Below the pieces are notes generated by a model. The model made no database searches and was not told the origin of the DNA. It saw only the letters and a list, made by a program, of their open reading frames with translations. Shown here one piece after another: positions 1 to 6,080 of a stretch of 8,753 bases of DNA. Each line of letters opens with the position of its first letter. Position 1 is the first letter of the stretch. Position numbers and translations under genes: made by a program. Source of the DNA: Clostridia bacterium (lineage in GTDB: Bacteria; Bacillota; Clostridia; Oscillospirales; Acutalibacteraceae); contig CAAEVU010000248.1 of the NCBI GenBank assembly GCA_900759575.1, positions 1 to 8,753 on the forward strand, given 5' to 3'.

Positions 1-463
1 GCCAGTTGGCTACTGCGTCGGCCCCAAAGACCACCAACATCACTACCACCAAAAACACAAACACGGATACGATCTGTACTACGATCCGCTTTTTCTGCGA
101 CATGGGTTCGAATGTCTCTTCCCCGGCTTCCTCCGTCTGCTCCCGCTCAATGTCATTTTTCAGCTGGGCGGAAATACCTTTGGCTGTGGGATAATCCCCC
201 CACCGCACCAGGACCAATTTATCCGTGGGCATAATGTCGCTGTCGTACAGGTAAGAGATGTGGCCGCCGTCAAATGGTTCCATTTGATAAGAAACCCCGT
301 GTGCTTGGAATTGTTCCTCCAAGCGCTGGGCAGTATATTGATCGGCACGGTGCAGCAACACGAAATCTTCGTCGTTCACCTGCCGCAATTTGCTGCTTTT
401 ACAGTTGGGGCACTTCAGGGTGGAATCCTGACAGACGCCATGGCATTTGGTACAGTAAAGCAT
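1..463 (-). CDS. Zinc-ribbon, single-pass membrane protein of unknown function (C-terminus cut by window edge)
   Basis: The open frame starts at the ATG at 463 and runs off the left edge with 154 residues visible and no stop. An N-terminal zinc ribbon is formed by C4-x2-C7 and C18-x2-C21 (a further Cys at 11). Residues about 32-65 (DEDFVLLHRADQYTAQRLEE and onward) look like the DUF2007 'putative signal-transducing' fold, which pairs a short beta strand with a helix; that match is from memory and tentative. An acidic, Glu-rich linker (about 104-120) leads to QKKR and a hydrophobic segment at about 127-147, so the visible part should be cytoplasmic and anchored near its C-terminus. An AGGA-type ribosome site precedes the ATG, and the gene has its own sigma-A promoter rather than depending on dpaAB, whose stop lies 106 bases upstream. 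No enzyme motif is visible; function unknown. The coding frame is well supported; the family name is not. Confidence 0.75.
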   Translation of the reverse strand, partial: MLYCTKCHGVCQDSTLKCPNCKSSKLRQVNDEDFVLLHRADQYTAQRLEEQFQAHGVSYQMEPFDGGHISYLYDSDIMPTDKLVLVRWGDYPTAKGISAQLKNDIEREQTEEAGEETFEPMSQKKRIVVQIVSVFVFLVVVMLVVFGADAVANW

Positions 464-519
464 GTTTTCCTGTCCTTTTCCTGAAAATTCACGGCTACTT
501 TCCAGCCATGATACCAATT

Positions 520-548
520 ATCATACCCCAAAGCAGGCAGTTTGTAAA
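520..548 (-). promoter_or_regulatory. Sigma-A type promoter for the zinc-ribbon gene
   Basis: On the minus strand a TTTACA -35 box (548-543) is followed by exactly 17 bases and a TATGAT -10 box (525-520). Each differs from consensus by one base. Transcription would start near 513 and give a leader of about 50 nt before the ATG at 463. The -10 lies within a small AT-rich inverted repeat (ATGATA/TATCAT, 508-524), which might be an operator or chance. Confidence 0.6.
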
Positions 549-569
549 TATCTAATGTTTTTTCCCAGT

Positions 570-1151
570 TTACGCCGAAATATGGGGCGGCAAAAACACG
601 GGCTGGAGCTGTTTGCCTTCCATGGCAAATTCGATGGCTCGAGGCAGCATGGAAAACTCCGCCACCAGAGACACAGGTTTTTTCACCGGGTCGTCTTGCC
701 GCAAAGGCACCAAATACACGTTTTTGGTGTTCAGCAGCCGGAGCAAATTGGGCCCGGACGCGGCCATGGCGTCGTTTGTGGCGCAGCACAGCACCACGGG
801 GATTCCGATGCGCAAAGCCGATTTTACCGCCATTGTCACAGGGGTATCGGTGATTCCGTTGGCGATCTTCGACAAGGTATTTCCTGTGCAGGGGGTCACG
901 GTCAGCAGGTCCACCATCCCTTTCGGCCCAATGGGTTCTGCCTGGACAATGGTATGGACCACCTCCCTGCCGGAAATCTCCTCCACCTGGGCCACCCAAT
1001 CCTCAGCCTTGCCGAAACGGGTATCTGTGGAGTATGCATTTTGGGACATGATGGGCAAAATCTGATAGGAGCCTGCCAAAGCCTTCATCTGAGCCACCGC
1101 TTTATCAAAGGTGCAGAAAGAACCGCACATGGCAAATCCAATGGTTTTCAT
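570..1151 (-). CDS. dpaB: Dipicolinate synthase subunit B (SpoVFB/DpaB)
   Basis: This is the flavoprotein-like subunit of dipicolinate synthase. With DpaA it oxidises dihydrodipicolinate, made by DapA in lysine synthesis, to pyridine-2,6-dicarboxylate, the calcium chelator of the spore core; the reaction takes place in the mother cell. The 193 residues match the family length (about 200). The N-terminus MKTIGFAMCGSFCTF is the typical flavoprotein first strand and loop, PCTGNTLSKIANGI (88-101) is the signature loop, and ITDTPVTMAVKSALR and PVVLCCATND follow it as in the family. I chose the ATG at 1151 over the GTG at 1154 because an AAAGGCGG ribosome site (1167-1160) sits 8 bases upstream of the ATG but only 5 from the GTG. 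The ATG shares one base with the dpaA stop (TGATG), so translation is probably coupled. Unlike the Bacillus subtilis operon, no asd, dapG or dapA follows. Confidence 0.95.
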   Translation of the reverse strand: MKTIGFAMCGSFCTFDKAVAQMKALAGSYQILPIMSQNAYSTDTRFGKAEDWVAQVEEISGREVVHTIVQAEPIGPKGMVDLLTVTPCTGNTLSKIANGITDTPVTMAVKSALRIGIPVVLCCATNDAMAASGPNLLRLLNTKNVYLVPLRQDDPVKKPVSLVAEFSMLPRAIEFAMEGKQLQPVFLPPHISA

Positions 1152-2008
1152 CACAGCTTCCGCCTTTCTCTCAATATGTGATACACAGCCTCTTTGATCA
1201 ATTCCCCAGAGGCCTTTGGGGAAAACCGGCCTGGCAGCGAAGGGGCATCCACTACCCGCAAATGGTACTTTCCCGCTGCCTGCCGGTCTATACCGCCAGG
1301 TGCACTGGCCAATTCCAGCAAAAGGGTATCCGTTCCTTGCAGGGAAAGAGGTTCCTCCCCCAGCACAAGGGCGGGTACCGTGTTGAAGATGATGTCATAC
1401 CGGTCCTGGATTTGGCCATATTCCAGCGCTGTGCATCCCAAGGCCCGGATCGCGGCTAGATCCCAGGGTTTACGGGCACAGCAATCCACATGGGCGCCCA
1501 AACTCCGCAGCGCCGGACACAGGGCCTTTCCGATTCTTCCAAATCCTGTGACCAAGCAGCGGGAACCGGCCAACGCCCCGGGGAACTCTGCCACTGCCAG
1601 AGCGATGGCGCCTTCCGCAGTGAGGAAGGCGTTTCCCAAAGTCAATTCTTCCCGCTTATAATAATCGGAAAGGGAAATACTCTCCCATAAGGGAGAAGTT
1701 TTTTCCAACTTTCCCACCATTCCTCCCATGACCTCGCAGGAGCAGAGTGCTTTGGCAAACGAGTCGTTTAACAGGACCGGTTCTTTCCCGTAAGGTGCAT
1801 TGAGTGTTTTACCGTCTCGGGTAGTGGGCAAGGGCAGCAGAACGATCTGACAATGTTTCCCCAGCTCCTCCATGGACATGGTGGGGAATTTCCCGGCTGT
1901 TTCCAAGGTTTCCAAGCCGTGAAGCACCACCGGGAAACCGTCCTCCCGCAAGGACCTGGCTAAGTAAAGCTGCCGTTTATCCCCGCCCACAACGCCAAAA
2001 CATTCCAT
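1151..2008 (-). CDS. dpaA: Dipicolinate synthase subunit A (SpoVFA/DpaA)
   Basis: This is the NAD(P)-binding dehydrogenase-like subunit of dipicolinate synthase and the partner of DpaB in spore DPA formation. The protein has 285 residues (B. subtilis SpoVFA has about 297). The N-terminal domain opens with the family motif GVVGGDKRQLYLARSL (5-20). A Rossmann domain carries VTGFGRIGKAL (153-163, GxGxxG), followed by NTVPA (209-213), ASAPGGID (234-241) and LPGRFSPKASGELI (258-271), all characteristic of DpaA; NAFLTAEGAI (126-135) is also a family feature. The frame opens at an ATG at 2017, but the AAAGGA ribosome site (2023-2018) directly abuts that ATG and lies 9 bases from the ATG at 2008, so 2008 is preferred. 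It is divergent from murC, with a candidate sigma-K promoter upstream, which fits mother-cell expression. The stop overlaps the dpaB start. Confidence 0.95.
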   Translation of the reverse strand: MECFGVVGGDKRQLYLARSLREDGFPVVLHGLETLETAGKFPTMSMEELGKHCQIVLLPLPTTRDGKTLNAPYGKEPVLLNDSFAKALCSCEVMGGMVGKLEKTSPLWESISLSDYYKREELTLGNAFLTAEGAIALAVAEFPGALAGSRCLVTGFGRIGKALCPALRSLGAHVDCCARKPWDLAAIRALGCTALEYGQIQDRYDIIFNTVPALVLGEEPLSLQGTDTLLLELASAPGGIDRQAAGKYHLRVVDAPSLPGRFSPKASGELIKEAVYHILRERRKL

Positions 2009-2017
2009 GCACCCCAT

Positions 2018-2023
2018 TCCTTT
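2018..2023 (-). promoter_or_regulatory. Ribosome binding site that decides the dpaA start
   Basis: AAAGGA on the minus strand sits 9 bases before the ATG at 2008 but has zero spacing to the longer in-frame ATG at 2017. Ribosomes need about 5-10 bases, so the shorter start is favoured. Confidence 0.6.
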
Positions 2024-2047
2024 CTTTGCCAGCAGTCAAGTCACTTT

Positions 2048-2076
2048 CATAGTATGGCGGCGAAAGAAATTTGGTT
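2048..2076 (-). promoter_or_regulatory. Candidate sigma-K (mother-cell) promoter for dpaAB
   Basis: The minus strand carries AACC (2076-2073), then 16 bases, then CATACTATG (2056-2048). The published B. subtilis sigma-K pattern is mACm, about 16 bases, CATAnnnTA; the match is complete except the last base (G for A). The dpaAB (spoVF) operon is a known sigma-K target, which raises the prior. No good sigma-A pair is seen here. Predicted start near 2040, leader about 30 nt. The match is short, so chance cannot be excluded. Confidence 0.5.
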
Positions 2077-2096
2077 CCCCATCTTATTCTGGGGAA
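2075..2096. repeat. Inverted repeat between dpaA and murC
   Basis: TTCCCC (2075-2080) and GGGGAA (2091-2096) are perfect inverted arms around a 10-base AT-rich centre. The repeat overlaps the -35 end of the candidate dpaAB promoter and lies about 15 bases upstream of the murC -35. It could be a regulator site serving either gene. It lacks a T-run after either arm, so a terminator is unlikely. Confidence 0.35.
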
Positions 2097-2110
2097 ATTT
2101 CATTTGGGGC

Positions 2111-2139
2111 TTTATTTTAGAGCAATTTTACAATATAAT
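2111..2139 (+). promoter_or_regulatory. Sigma-A type promoter for the murC operon
   Basis: A perfect TATAAT (2134-2139) lies 17 bases after TTTATT (2111-2116), a poor -35 box with 3 of 6 consensus bases. Flanking DNA is very AT-rich. The transcript would start near 2146, about 40 nt before the murC ATG. The -10 is convincing; the -35 is weak. Confidence 0.55.
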
Positions 2140-2185
2140 AATGGTAAGTATGAGAAAATGAAATCTCACTAAGGAGAGTTTGCAT

Positions 2186-3565
2186 ATGGACGACAATATT
2201 CTGGACCACGTAAAAAAACTGCACTTTGTAGGCATCGGCGGCTCTGGTATGTGCCCCATGGCCGAAATCCTCTTCCACAAGGGTTACCAGCTCACCGGTT
2301 CCGACATTAATGAATCCGACACCCTGGACCGGATACGGGGATATGGAATCCCTGTGACCATGGGCCACAAAGCGGAAAATATCGGCGACGCGGAAGTGGT
2401 TGTCTACACCGCCGCCTGCAAGCCTGACAACCCGGAGCTGGTCGCTGCCAGAGAGCGGGGCATCCCCACGTTGGAACGGTCTGTCATGCTGGGCCTTGTC
2501 ACCCGGAAATTCACCCGTCCTGTGGCGGTTTCCGGTACCCACGGCAAAACTACCACCACCGCAATGCTCACGGAAATCCTGATGGCAGGCGGTATGGACC
2601 CCAGCGCCATTATTGGCGGCAAGCTTCCTATGCTGGGCGCCAACAGCCGTATCGGCAAGAGCCAGACTATCGTTGTGGAAGCCTGCGAATATGTGGACAC
2701 TTTCTTGCAGCTTCATCCCGCTGTGTCTGTGATTTTGAACATTGATGCCGACCATTTGGACTACTTTAAAACGGTGGACAACATTGTAAAATCGTTCCGT
2801 CAATTTGCACGGCAGACTTCCCAGCTCATTGTGGTCAACGGCGACAACGAACGGGCCATGGAAAGCGTCAAGGGGCTTACCAACGCGAAAATTGTCACCT
2901 TCGGCATGAGCGATCAAAACGATTATTATCCCACGGAAATGAACGAAGAGGACACTGCCTGTGAGGACTTTACTTTGACCTATCACGGGGAAAAGCTGGG
3001 ACGTGTCAATCTGATCGTCCCCGGCGAGCACAACATGATGAACGCCATTGCTGCTGCTGCCGCGGCCCACTGCCTGGGCGTCGACCCTGAAACGATCTGC
3101 GCTACCCTGGGCAAGTTTACCGGTGTACACCGCCGTTTCGAGGTACTGGGAAAATTTGAAGGCGTCACCGTAGCGGACGATTTCGCACATCACCCCACCG
3201 AACTTACCGCAGTGCTCACCTCTGCTGTACGCATGGGATACAACCAGGTTTGGGCTGTGTTCCAGCCTCACACCTATTCCCGCACCTACAATCTGCTGGA
3301 TGAATTCGCAAAGGCTTTGTCCATTCCCCATCATGTGGTAATGACGGAAATTCTTGCTGTGCGGGAAACCAACACCTACAACATTCATACCAGTGATCTA
3401 GCTGCTAAAATTCCCGGAAGCGTATGGTTCGACAGTTTTGAGAAGATTGCCGACTACGTTATGGAACACGCCAAACCCGGGGATTTGATCCTCACACTGG
3501 GCGGCGGCGACATCTATAAGTGCGCCAACCTGATCGTTGAGAAATACAAGCAGCGTCAAAAGTAA
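2186..3565 (+). CDS. murC: UDP-N-acetylmuramate--L-alanine ligase (MurC)
   Basis: MurC is the cytoplasmic ATP-dependent ligase that adds L-alanine to UDP-MurNAc, the first peptide-stem step of peptidoglycan synthesis. The 459 residues match the usual length (430-490). The N-terminal UDP-binding Rossmann domain has HFVGIGGSGM (13-22). The ATP P-loop is GTHGKTTTT (117-125) in the central Mur ligase domain, with VEACEYVDTF (164-173) and NIDADHLDYF (185-194). The C-terminal domain has GVHRRFE (313-319), DDFAHHPTE (331-339) and the QPHTYSRT segment. All key ligase motifs are intact. I chose the ATG at 2186 over the in-frame TTG at 2180 because AAGGAGAG (2171-2178) is correctly spaced only for the ATG. 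It is first in an operon with the unknown gene that starts 8 bases after its stop and a HAD phosphatase. It is divergent from dpaAB. Confidence 0.98.
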   Translation: MDDNILDHVKKLHFVGIGGSGMCPMAEILFHKGYQLTGSDINESDTLDRIRGYGIPVTMGHKAENIGDAEVVVYTAACKPDNPELVAARERGIPTLERSVMLGLVTRKFTRPVAVSGTHGKTTTTAMLTEILMAGGMDPSAIIGGKLPMLGANSRIGKSQTIVVEACEYVDTFLQLHPAVSVILNIDADHLDYFKTVDNIVKSFRQFARQTSQLIVVNGDNERAMESVKGLTNAKIVTFGMSDQNDYYPTEMNEEDTACEDFTLTYHGEKLGRVNLIVPGEHNMMNAIAAAAAAHCLGVDPETICATLGKFTGVHRRFEVLGKFEGVTVADDFAHHPTELTAVLTSAVRMGYNQVWAVFQPHTYSRTYNLLDEFAKALSIPHHVVMTEILAVRETNTYNIHTSDLAAKIPGSVWFDSFEKIADYVMEHAKPGDLILTLGGGDIYKCANLIVEKYKQRQK

Positions 3566-3573
3566 GGCTTCCA

Positions 3574-3963
3574 ATGCTTACCGAAGATTATATCATTCGA
3601 ATGATCCGGGATATGGGCAGATTGTTAGCCCGAGTTTTGGGAAGCGATCTTCCTGACCCCGACGCTCCTGTGGAATGGTTTTTAGAACATTCCAGCGGCG
3701 ATCTCCCTCTTTTGGAAGAATTGAAAGCTCTCTGCAATCAGGGGAAGATCAATGAAGCGGAAAACCTGCTTTTTGAGCAACTAGATTTTTCCGACCCTTC
3801 TACCTTCCCTATCGCTTTGGGCTTTTACCAGCATCTAAATGGTTTTTCCGACAAAGAATTGGAACTTTGGAACTACTCTCGGGAAGAGATTTTCGAGGGT
3901 TTGGAGGATTGTGCCCGCGAATATGGAGTGGACCCTCAACTTATGGAAGCGTTTCGCACTTGA
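3574..3963 (+). CDS. Small soluble helical protein, possibly DUF6483-like, function unknown
   Basis: A 129-residue protein with no signal peptide, membrane segment or cysteine cluster. The N-terminus (LTEDYIIRMIRDMGRLLARV, residues 2-21) is a strongly predicted amphipathic helix. The middle (about 47-70, LEELKALCNQGKINEAENLL) reads like a short tetratricopeptide-type helix pair, and the rest is acidic and helical. From memory it resembles DUF6483, small clostridial proteins of no known role; this is a tentative match. The ribosome site AGTAAGG (3561-3567) overlaps the murC stop and lies 6 bases from the ATG, so the gene is co-transcribed with murC and probably coupled to it. The HAD gene follows after 24 bases. 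The operon suggests housekeeping expression, but a role in wall synthesis is only guilt by association. It is a real gene by spacing and ribosome site. Confidence 0.8.
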   Translation: MLTEDYIIRMIRDMGRLLARVLGSDLPDPDAPVEWFLEHSSGDLPLLEELKALCNQGKINEAENLLFEQLDFSDPSTFPIALGFYQHLNGFSDKELELWNYSREEIFEGLEDCAREYGVDPQLMEAFRT

Positions 3964-3987
3964 ACGGAAATGGAAAGGATGTACTGC

Positions 3988-4785
3988 ATGATTAAAGCCA
4001 TTTTTTTCGACATAGACGGCACCCTTCTGGATTCTGCCACGAAAAGCGTGCCTCTTTCTACCCAGGCTTGCTTGCAAGCTTTGCGGAATAAGGGGATCAA
4101 GCTCTTTGTGGCAACGGGACGCTTCCCCGGGATGATCACCTTTTTGGAAGACATTTTTCCCTTTGACGGATTTATCACCCTCAACGGGCAACTGGCTACC
4201 GATCGGAGTGGCAAAGTGCTCCACCGCATGGCCCACGATCCGGAAAATATCCGGACCTTGGTGGATTTGGTCCACACCCATGGATTTCCCAGCCTGATTA
4301 TTGAGGAGGATCAATGCTTCTATGTGGCCGAATCTCAAGTGATTCGCGACCACTTTGCCTGGGCGGGCCTCCCCGCTCCCGTGCCTTATGATCTTTCCCG
4401 GTTAAAGGACCATCCTGTATTGCAGTTTTTGGCGTACATATATCCGGAAGATGCCGGTCTGCTTGCCCCTCTAAAGCATGTGATCCTCACAGGTTCGGGC
4501 CACGGCATCTGCGACGTGATCCCCGAAGCCGGCGGCAAGGAAGTGGGTATCGCTGCTGTGGCGAACCATTATGATTGGAGCCGGGAAGAGGTCATGGTGT
4601 TTGGCGACGGAGACAATGACGCACAAATGCTTGCTTGGGCAGGCATCGGTGTGGCCATGGGCAACGCTGTTCCCGCCACCAAAGAATCCGCAGATTATGT
4701 TACCACCCCTGTTGGGGAAGATGGAATCAAAAACGCTTTGCTCCACTTCCAGGTTTTATCGGAAAGCGATCTGGAATCTCTTTAA
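3988..4785 (+). CDS. Cof-type (class IIB) HAD-superfamily phosphatase
   Basis: A cytoplasmic Mg-dependent phosphatase of the Cof/YidA-like HAD group, whose members hydrolyse sugar phosphates, FMN, PLP or related metabolites. The substrate cannot be read from sequence. In the 265 residues, motif I is FFDIDGTL (6-13; nucleophile Asp8, acid/base Asp10), motif II is VATGR (Thr43), motif III is the Lys of GGKEVG (Lys184), and motif IV is GDGDND (206-211). The class IIB cap lies between motifs II and III, roughly 84-180. The frame opens at an ATG at 3970 and has another at 3979. AAAGGA (3974-3979) sits 8 bases before the ATG at 3988, which also gives the usual short N-terminus MIKAIFFD, so 3988 is chosen. 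It is the last gene of the murC operon, directly before a strong terminator. Confidence 0.93.
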   Translation: MIKAIFFDIDGTLLDSATKSVPLSTQACLQALRNKGIKLFVATGRFPGMITFLEDIFPFDGFITLNGQLATDRSGKVLHRMAHDPENIRTLVDLVHTHGFPSLIIEEDQCFYVAESQVIRDHFAWAGLPAPVPYDLSRLKDHPVLQFLAYIYPEDAGLLAPLKHVILTGSGHGICDVIPEAGGKEVGIAAVANHYDWSREEVMVFGDGDNDAQMLAWAGIGVAMGNAVPATKESADYVTTPVGEDGIKNALLHFQVLSESDLESL

Positions 4786-4793
4786 ATCCAATC

Positions 4794-4830
4794 AAAAAAG
4801 CGGGCTGGAAATTCTCCAGTCCGCTTTTTT
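4794..4830 (+). terminator. Intrinsic terminator between the murC operon and the convergent mreB-like gene
   Basis: A-run plus GCGGGCTGGA (4794-4809) pairs with TCCAG...CCGC and a T-run (4815-4830) around a 5-base loop, giving 16 pairs with one G-U wobble (4804/4820). On the plus strand it ends in six Ts and follows the HAD stop by 8 bases. Read from the other side it also has a T-run and lies 14 bases past the mreB-like stop, but there the wobble becomes a C-A mismatch. It probably terminates both genes and works best for the plus strand. Confidence 0.9.
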
Positions 4831-4844
4831 ATGTACGCTGCAAA

Positions 4845-5870
4845 TCAATAATAGGCCACCAGGGGATTCAATTTGCCATGGCCACGATTGTCCATTTTAT
4901 CAATGTATTTAATGGCCTTGCCAGCTCCCAAAACCACACAGTTTTCCGGGTTGTCAAAGGTGACCACAGGGATCTTTGTCTTTTTGGAAAGCAGGGTAGA
5001 AAATCCATACAGATTGGCAGAACCACCTGTAAGATAGATACCATCTGTAAATATATCCGCCAAAAGTTCGGGAGGCGTTTCCTCCAAGGTCTCCTGCACG
5101 GTGCGGATAATGGAAATGGCCGGTTCGATCAAGGCTTCGATCATTTCGTCGGAGTTCATCACCGTGGTTTCCGGCAACCCTGTCATGGCGTTGCGGCCCT
5201 TCAACGTGTAGCTCAACAGCTTCTTCCGGGGATAGGCGCAGCCAATGGCGATCTTCGCTTCTTCCGCAGTGCGGTCCCCAATGAGCAAGTTGAACTTCTT
5301 CCGCACATATTTTACGATGGCATCGTTGAAATCCGCTCCCGCTATGCCACAGGAATTGGCTACGGCAATGCCGTTCAAGGAGATCACTGCCATATCCGTG
5401 GCGCCTTCTCCAATGTCCACGATCATCGTTCCGTGGGGAACTGCTATGTCCACTCCCGCTCCAATAGCGGCGGCTACAGGCTCTTCGATCAGGCACACCT
5501 TGCGAACACCTGCCGCAGTAATGGCTTCCACCACCGCCCGTTTCTCCACCTCGGTGACATTACAGGGTACACTGACCACCACACGGGGCATAAACACACG
5601 GCTGGAACTGATCTGCTTTAAATAATAACTGATGAGCTGCTCGGCCATGGAGAAATCTGAAATAACACCGTTGCTCAAAGGCCGGGAAACTGTGATCCGG
5701 TCTGAGGTGCGCCCCAGCATATCATACGCATCGCTGCCAATGGCGATCACTTCGTCGGTGACGTTATCCACGGCGATAATGGAAGGCTCGCTCAACACGA
5801 TCCCCTTACCGTCCAGATACACTTTAAACCGGGAAGTCCCCAGGTCAATAGCGATATCGGTTCCTATCAT
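4845..5870 (-). CDS. mreB: MreB/Mbl-family actin-like rod-shape protein, divergent paralogue
   Basis: A bacterial actin of 341 residues (family 330-350) that would form membrane-associated filaments guiding cell-wall synthesis. Phosphate-1 loop: AIDLGTSRFKVYL (7-19), then GKGIVLSEPSIIAVD (21-35). The IEEPVAAAIGAG segment (128-139) carries the catalytic Glu. Phosphate-2 loop: VDIGEGATD (151-159). The family segments LLIGDRTAEEAKI (195-207), ETPPELLADI (264-273) and LTGGSANLYGF (280-290) are present. Departures from typical MreB/Mbl: TAN-type residues after DLG are replaced by TSRF, the GGGTT of phosphate-2 is GEGAT, and LTGGGA is LTGGSA. No mreC or mreD lies beside it, so it may be an Mbl/MreBH-like paralogue. 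TAAGGA (5887-5882) is 11 bases upstream of the ATG and AGAGG abuts it; no other start is possible because an in-frame stop lies two codons upstream. It is monocistronic. Confidence 0.9.
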   Translation of the reverse strand: MIGTDIAIDLGTSRFKVYLDGKGIVLSEPSIIAVDNVTDEVIAIGSDAYDMLGRTSDRITVSRPLSNGVISDFSMAEQLISYYLKQISSSRVFMPRVVVSVPCNVTEVEKRAVVEAITAAGVRKVCLIEEPVAAAIGAGVDIAVPHGTMIVDIGEGATDMAVISLNGIAVANSCGIAGADFNDAIVKYVRKKFNLLIGDRTAEEAKIAIGCAYPRKKLLSYTLKGRNAMTGLPETTVMNSDEMIEALIEPAISIIRTVQETLEETPPELLADIFTDGIYLTGGSANLYGFSTLLSKKTKIPVVTFDNPENCVVLGAGKAIKYIDKMDNRGHGKLNPLVAYY

Positions 5871-5904
5871 CCTCTAAATCATCCTTACACACATATTCTC
5901 CGAC

Positions 5905-5944
5905 GGCGATTACAGGCAACCGCCTGAAAAGCAAGTTTTCAGGC
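5905..5944 (-). promoter_or_regulatory. Structured 5' leader of the mreB-like gene with competing hairpins
   Basis: In the minus-strand leader, GCCTGAAAA (5944-5936) pairs perfectly with TTTTCAGGC (5930-5922). GGCGGTT (5924-5918) can instead pair with AATCGCC (5911-5905) using one G-U. GCCTG (5917-5913) can also pair with CAGGC (5926-5922). The helices share 5922-5924, so they exclude one another at full length. No U-run follows any of them, so this is not a simple terminator. No known riboswitch class was recognised. Confidence 0.4.
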
Positions 5945-5981
5945 CGTTTCCCCTCACCGGGTTACACGCTACTATTTTTAG

Positions 5982-6010
5982 ATTATACTACAAAAGCACT
6001 TCATTTTCAA
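5982..6010 (-). promoter_or_regulatory. Strong sigma-A promoter for the mreB-like gene
   Basis: On the minus strand TTGAAA (6010-6005), exactly 17 bases, then a perfect TATAAT (5987-5982). Start predicted near 5975, giving a leader of about 105 nt before the ATG at 5870. This is the best promoter in the window and separates the gene from the upstream recD2-HAD unit. Confidence 0.75.
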
Positions 6011-6043
6011 CAGGGGAAATGTTTTCCTTGCCATCCCAACAAA

Positions 6044-6075
6044 GGTGCCATACCGGGATGAAACCACTAGGCACC
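6044..6075 (-). terminator. Possible weak terminator after the recD2-HAD unit
   Basis: GGTGCC (6075-6070) and GGCACC (6049-6044) are perfect arms around a 20-base loop, followed on the minus strand by TTTGTT. The stem starts 5 bases past the HAD stop. The loop is long and the T-run is broken, so termination would be inefficient if real. No better hairpin is seen before the mreB promoter. Confidence 0.3.
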
Positions 6076-6080
6076 GTGGC

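Noticed and set aside
508..524. ATGATA/TATCAT inverted repeat as a terminator for dpaB
   Set aside because: The stem is six AT-rich pairs without a following T-run, too weak to terminate; it is better explained as part of the promoter region.
415..999. 194-residue minus-strand frame overlapping dpaB and the zinc-ribbon gene
   Set aside because: Shadow of dpaB in another frame; Gly/Arg/His-rich with no domain, and it conflicts with two better supported genes.
2141..2161. Six-codon upstream reading frame in the murC leader
   Set aside because: The ATG is at or before the predicted transcript start and lacks a ribosome site; too short to support.
2117..3388. 423-residue open frame antisense to murC
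   Set aside because: It lies opposite a textbook murC with all motifs intact, and its translation shows no recognisable domain. Long antisense frames arise from codon bias in the sense gene.
4635..5621. 328-residue plus-strand open frame across the terminator and antisense to the mreB-like gene
   Set aside because: It spans a strong terminator, overlaps the HAD gene in another frame, and its product is low in recognisable structure, rich in His/Arg/Gly and without motifs.
5922..5944. Nine-base hairpin as the terminator of the recD2-HAD unit
   Set aside because: It lies downstream of the mreB promoter and has no T-run on either strand, so a leader element is more likely.
5947..6019. TTTCCCC and GGGGAAA flanking the mreB promoter, similar to the arms in the dpaA-murC gap
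   Set aside because: The same heptamers also occur inside dpaA and HAD coding sequence in this window, so the shared motif is not specific to control regions.
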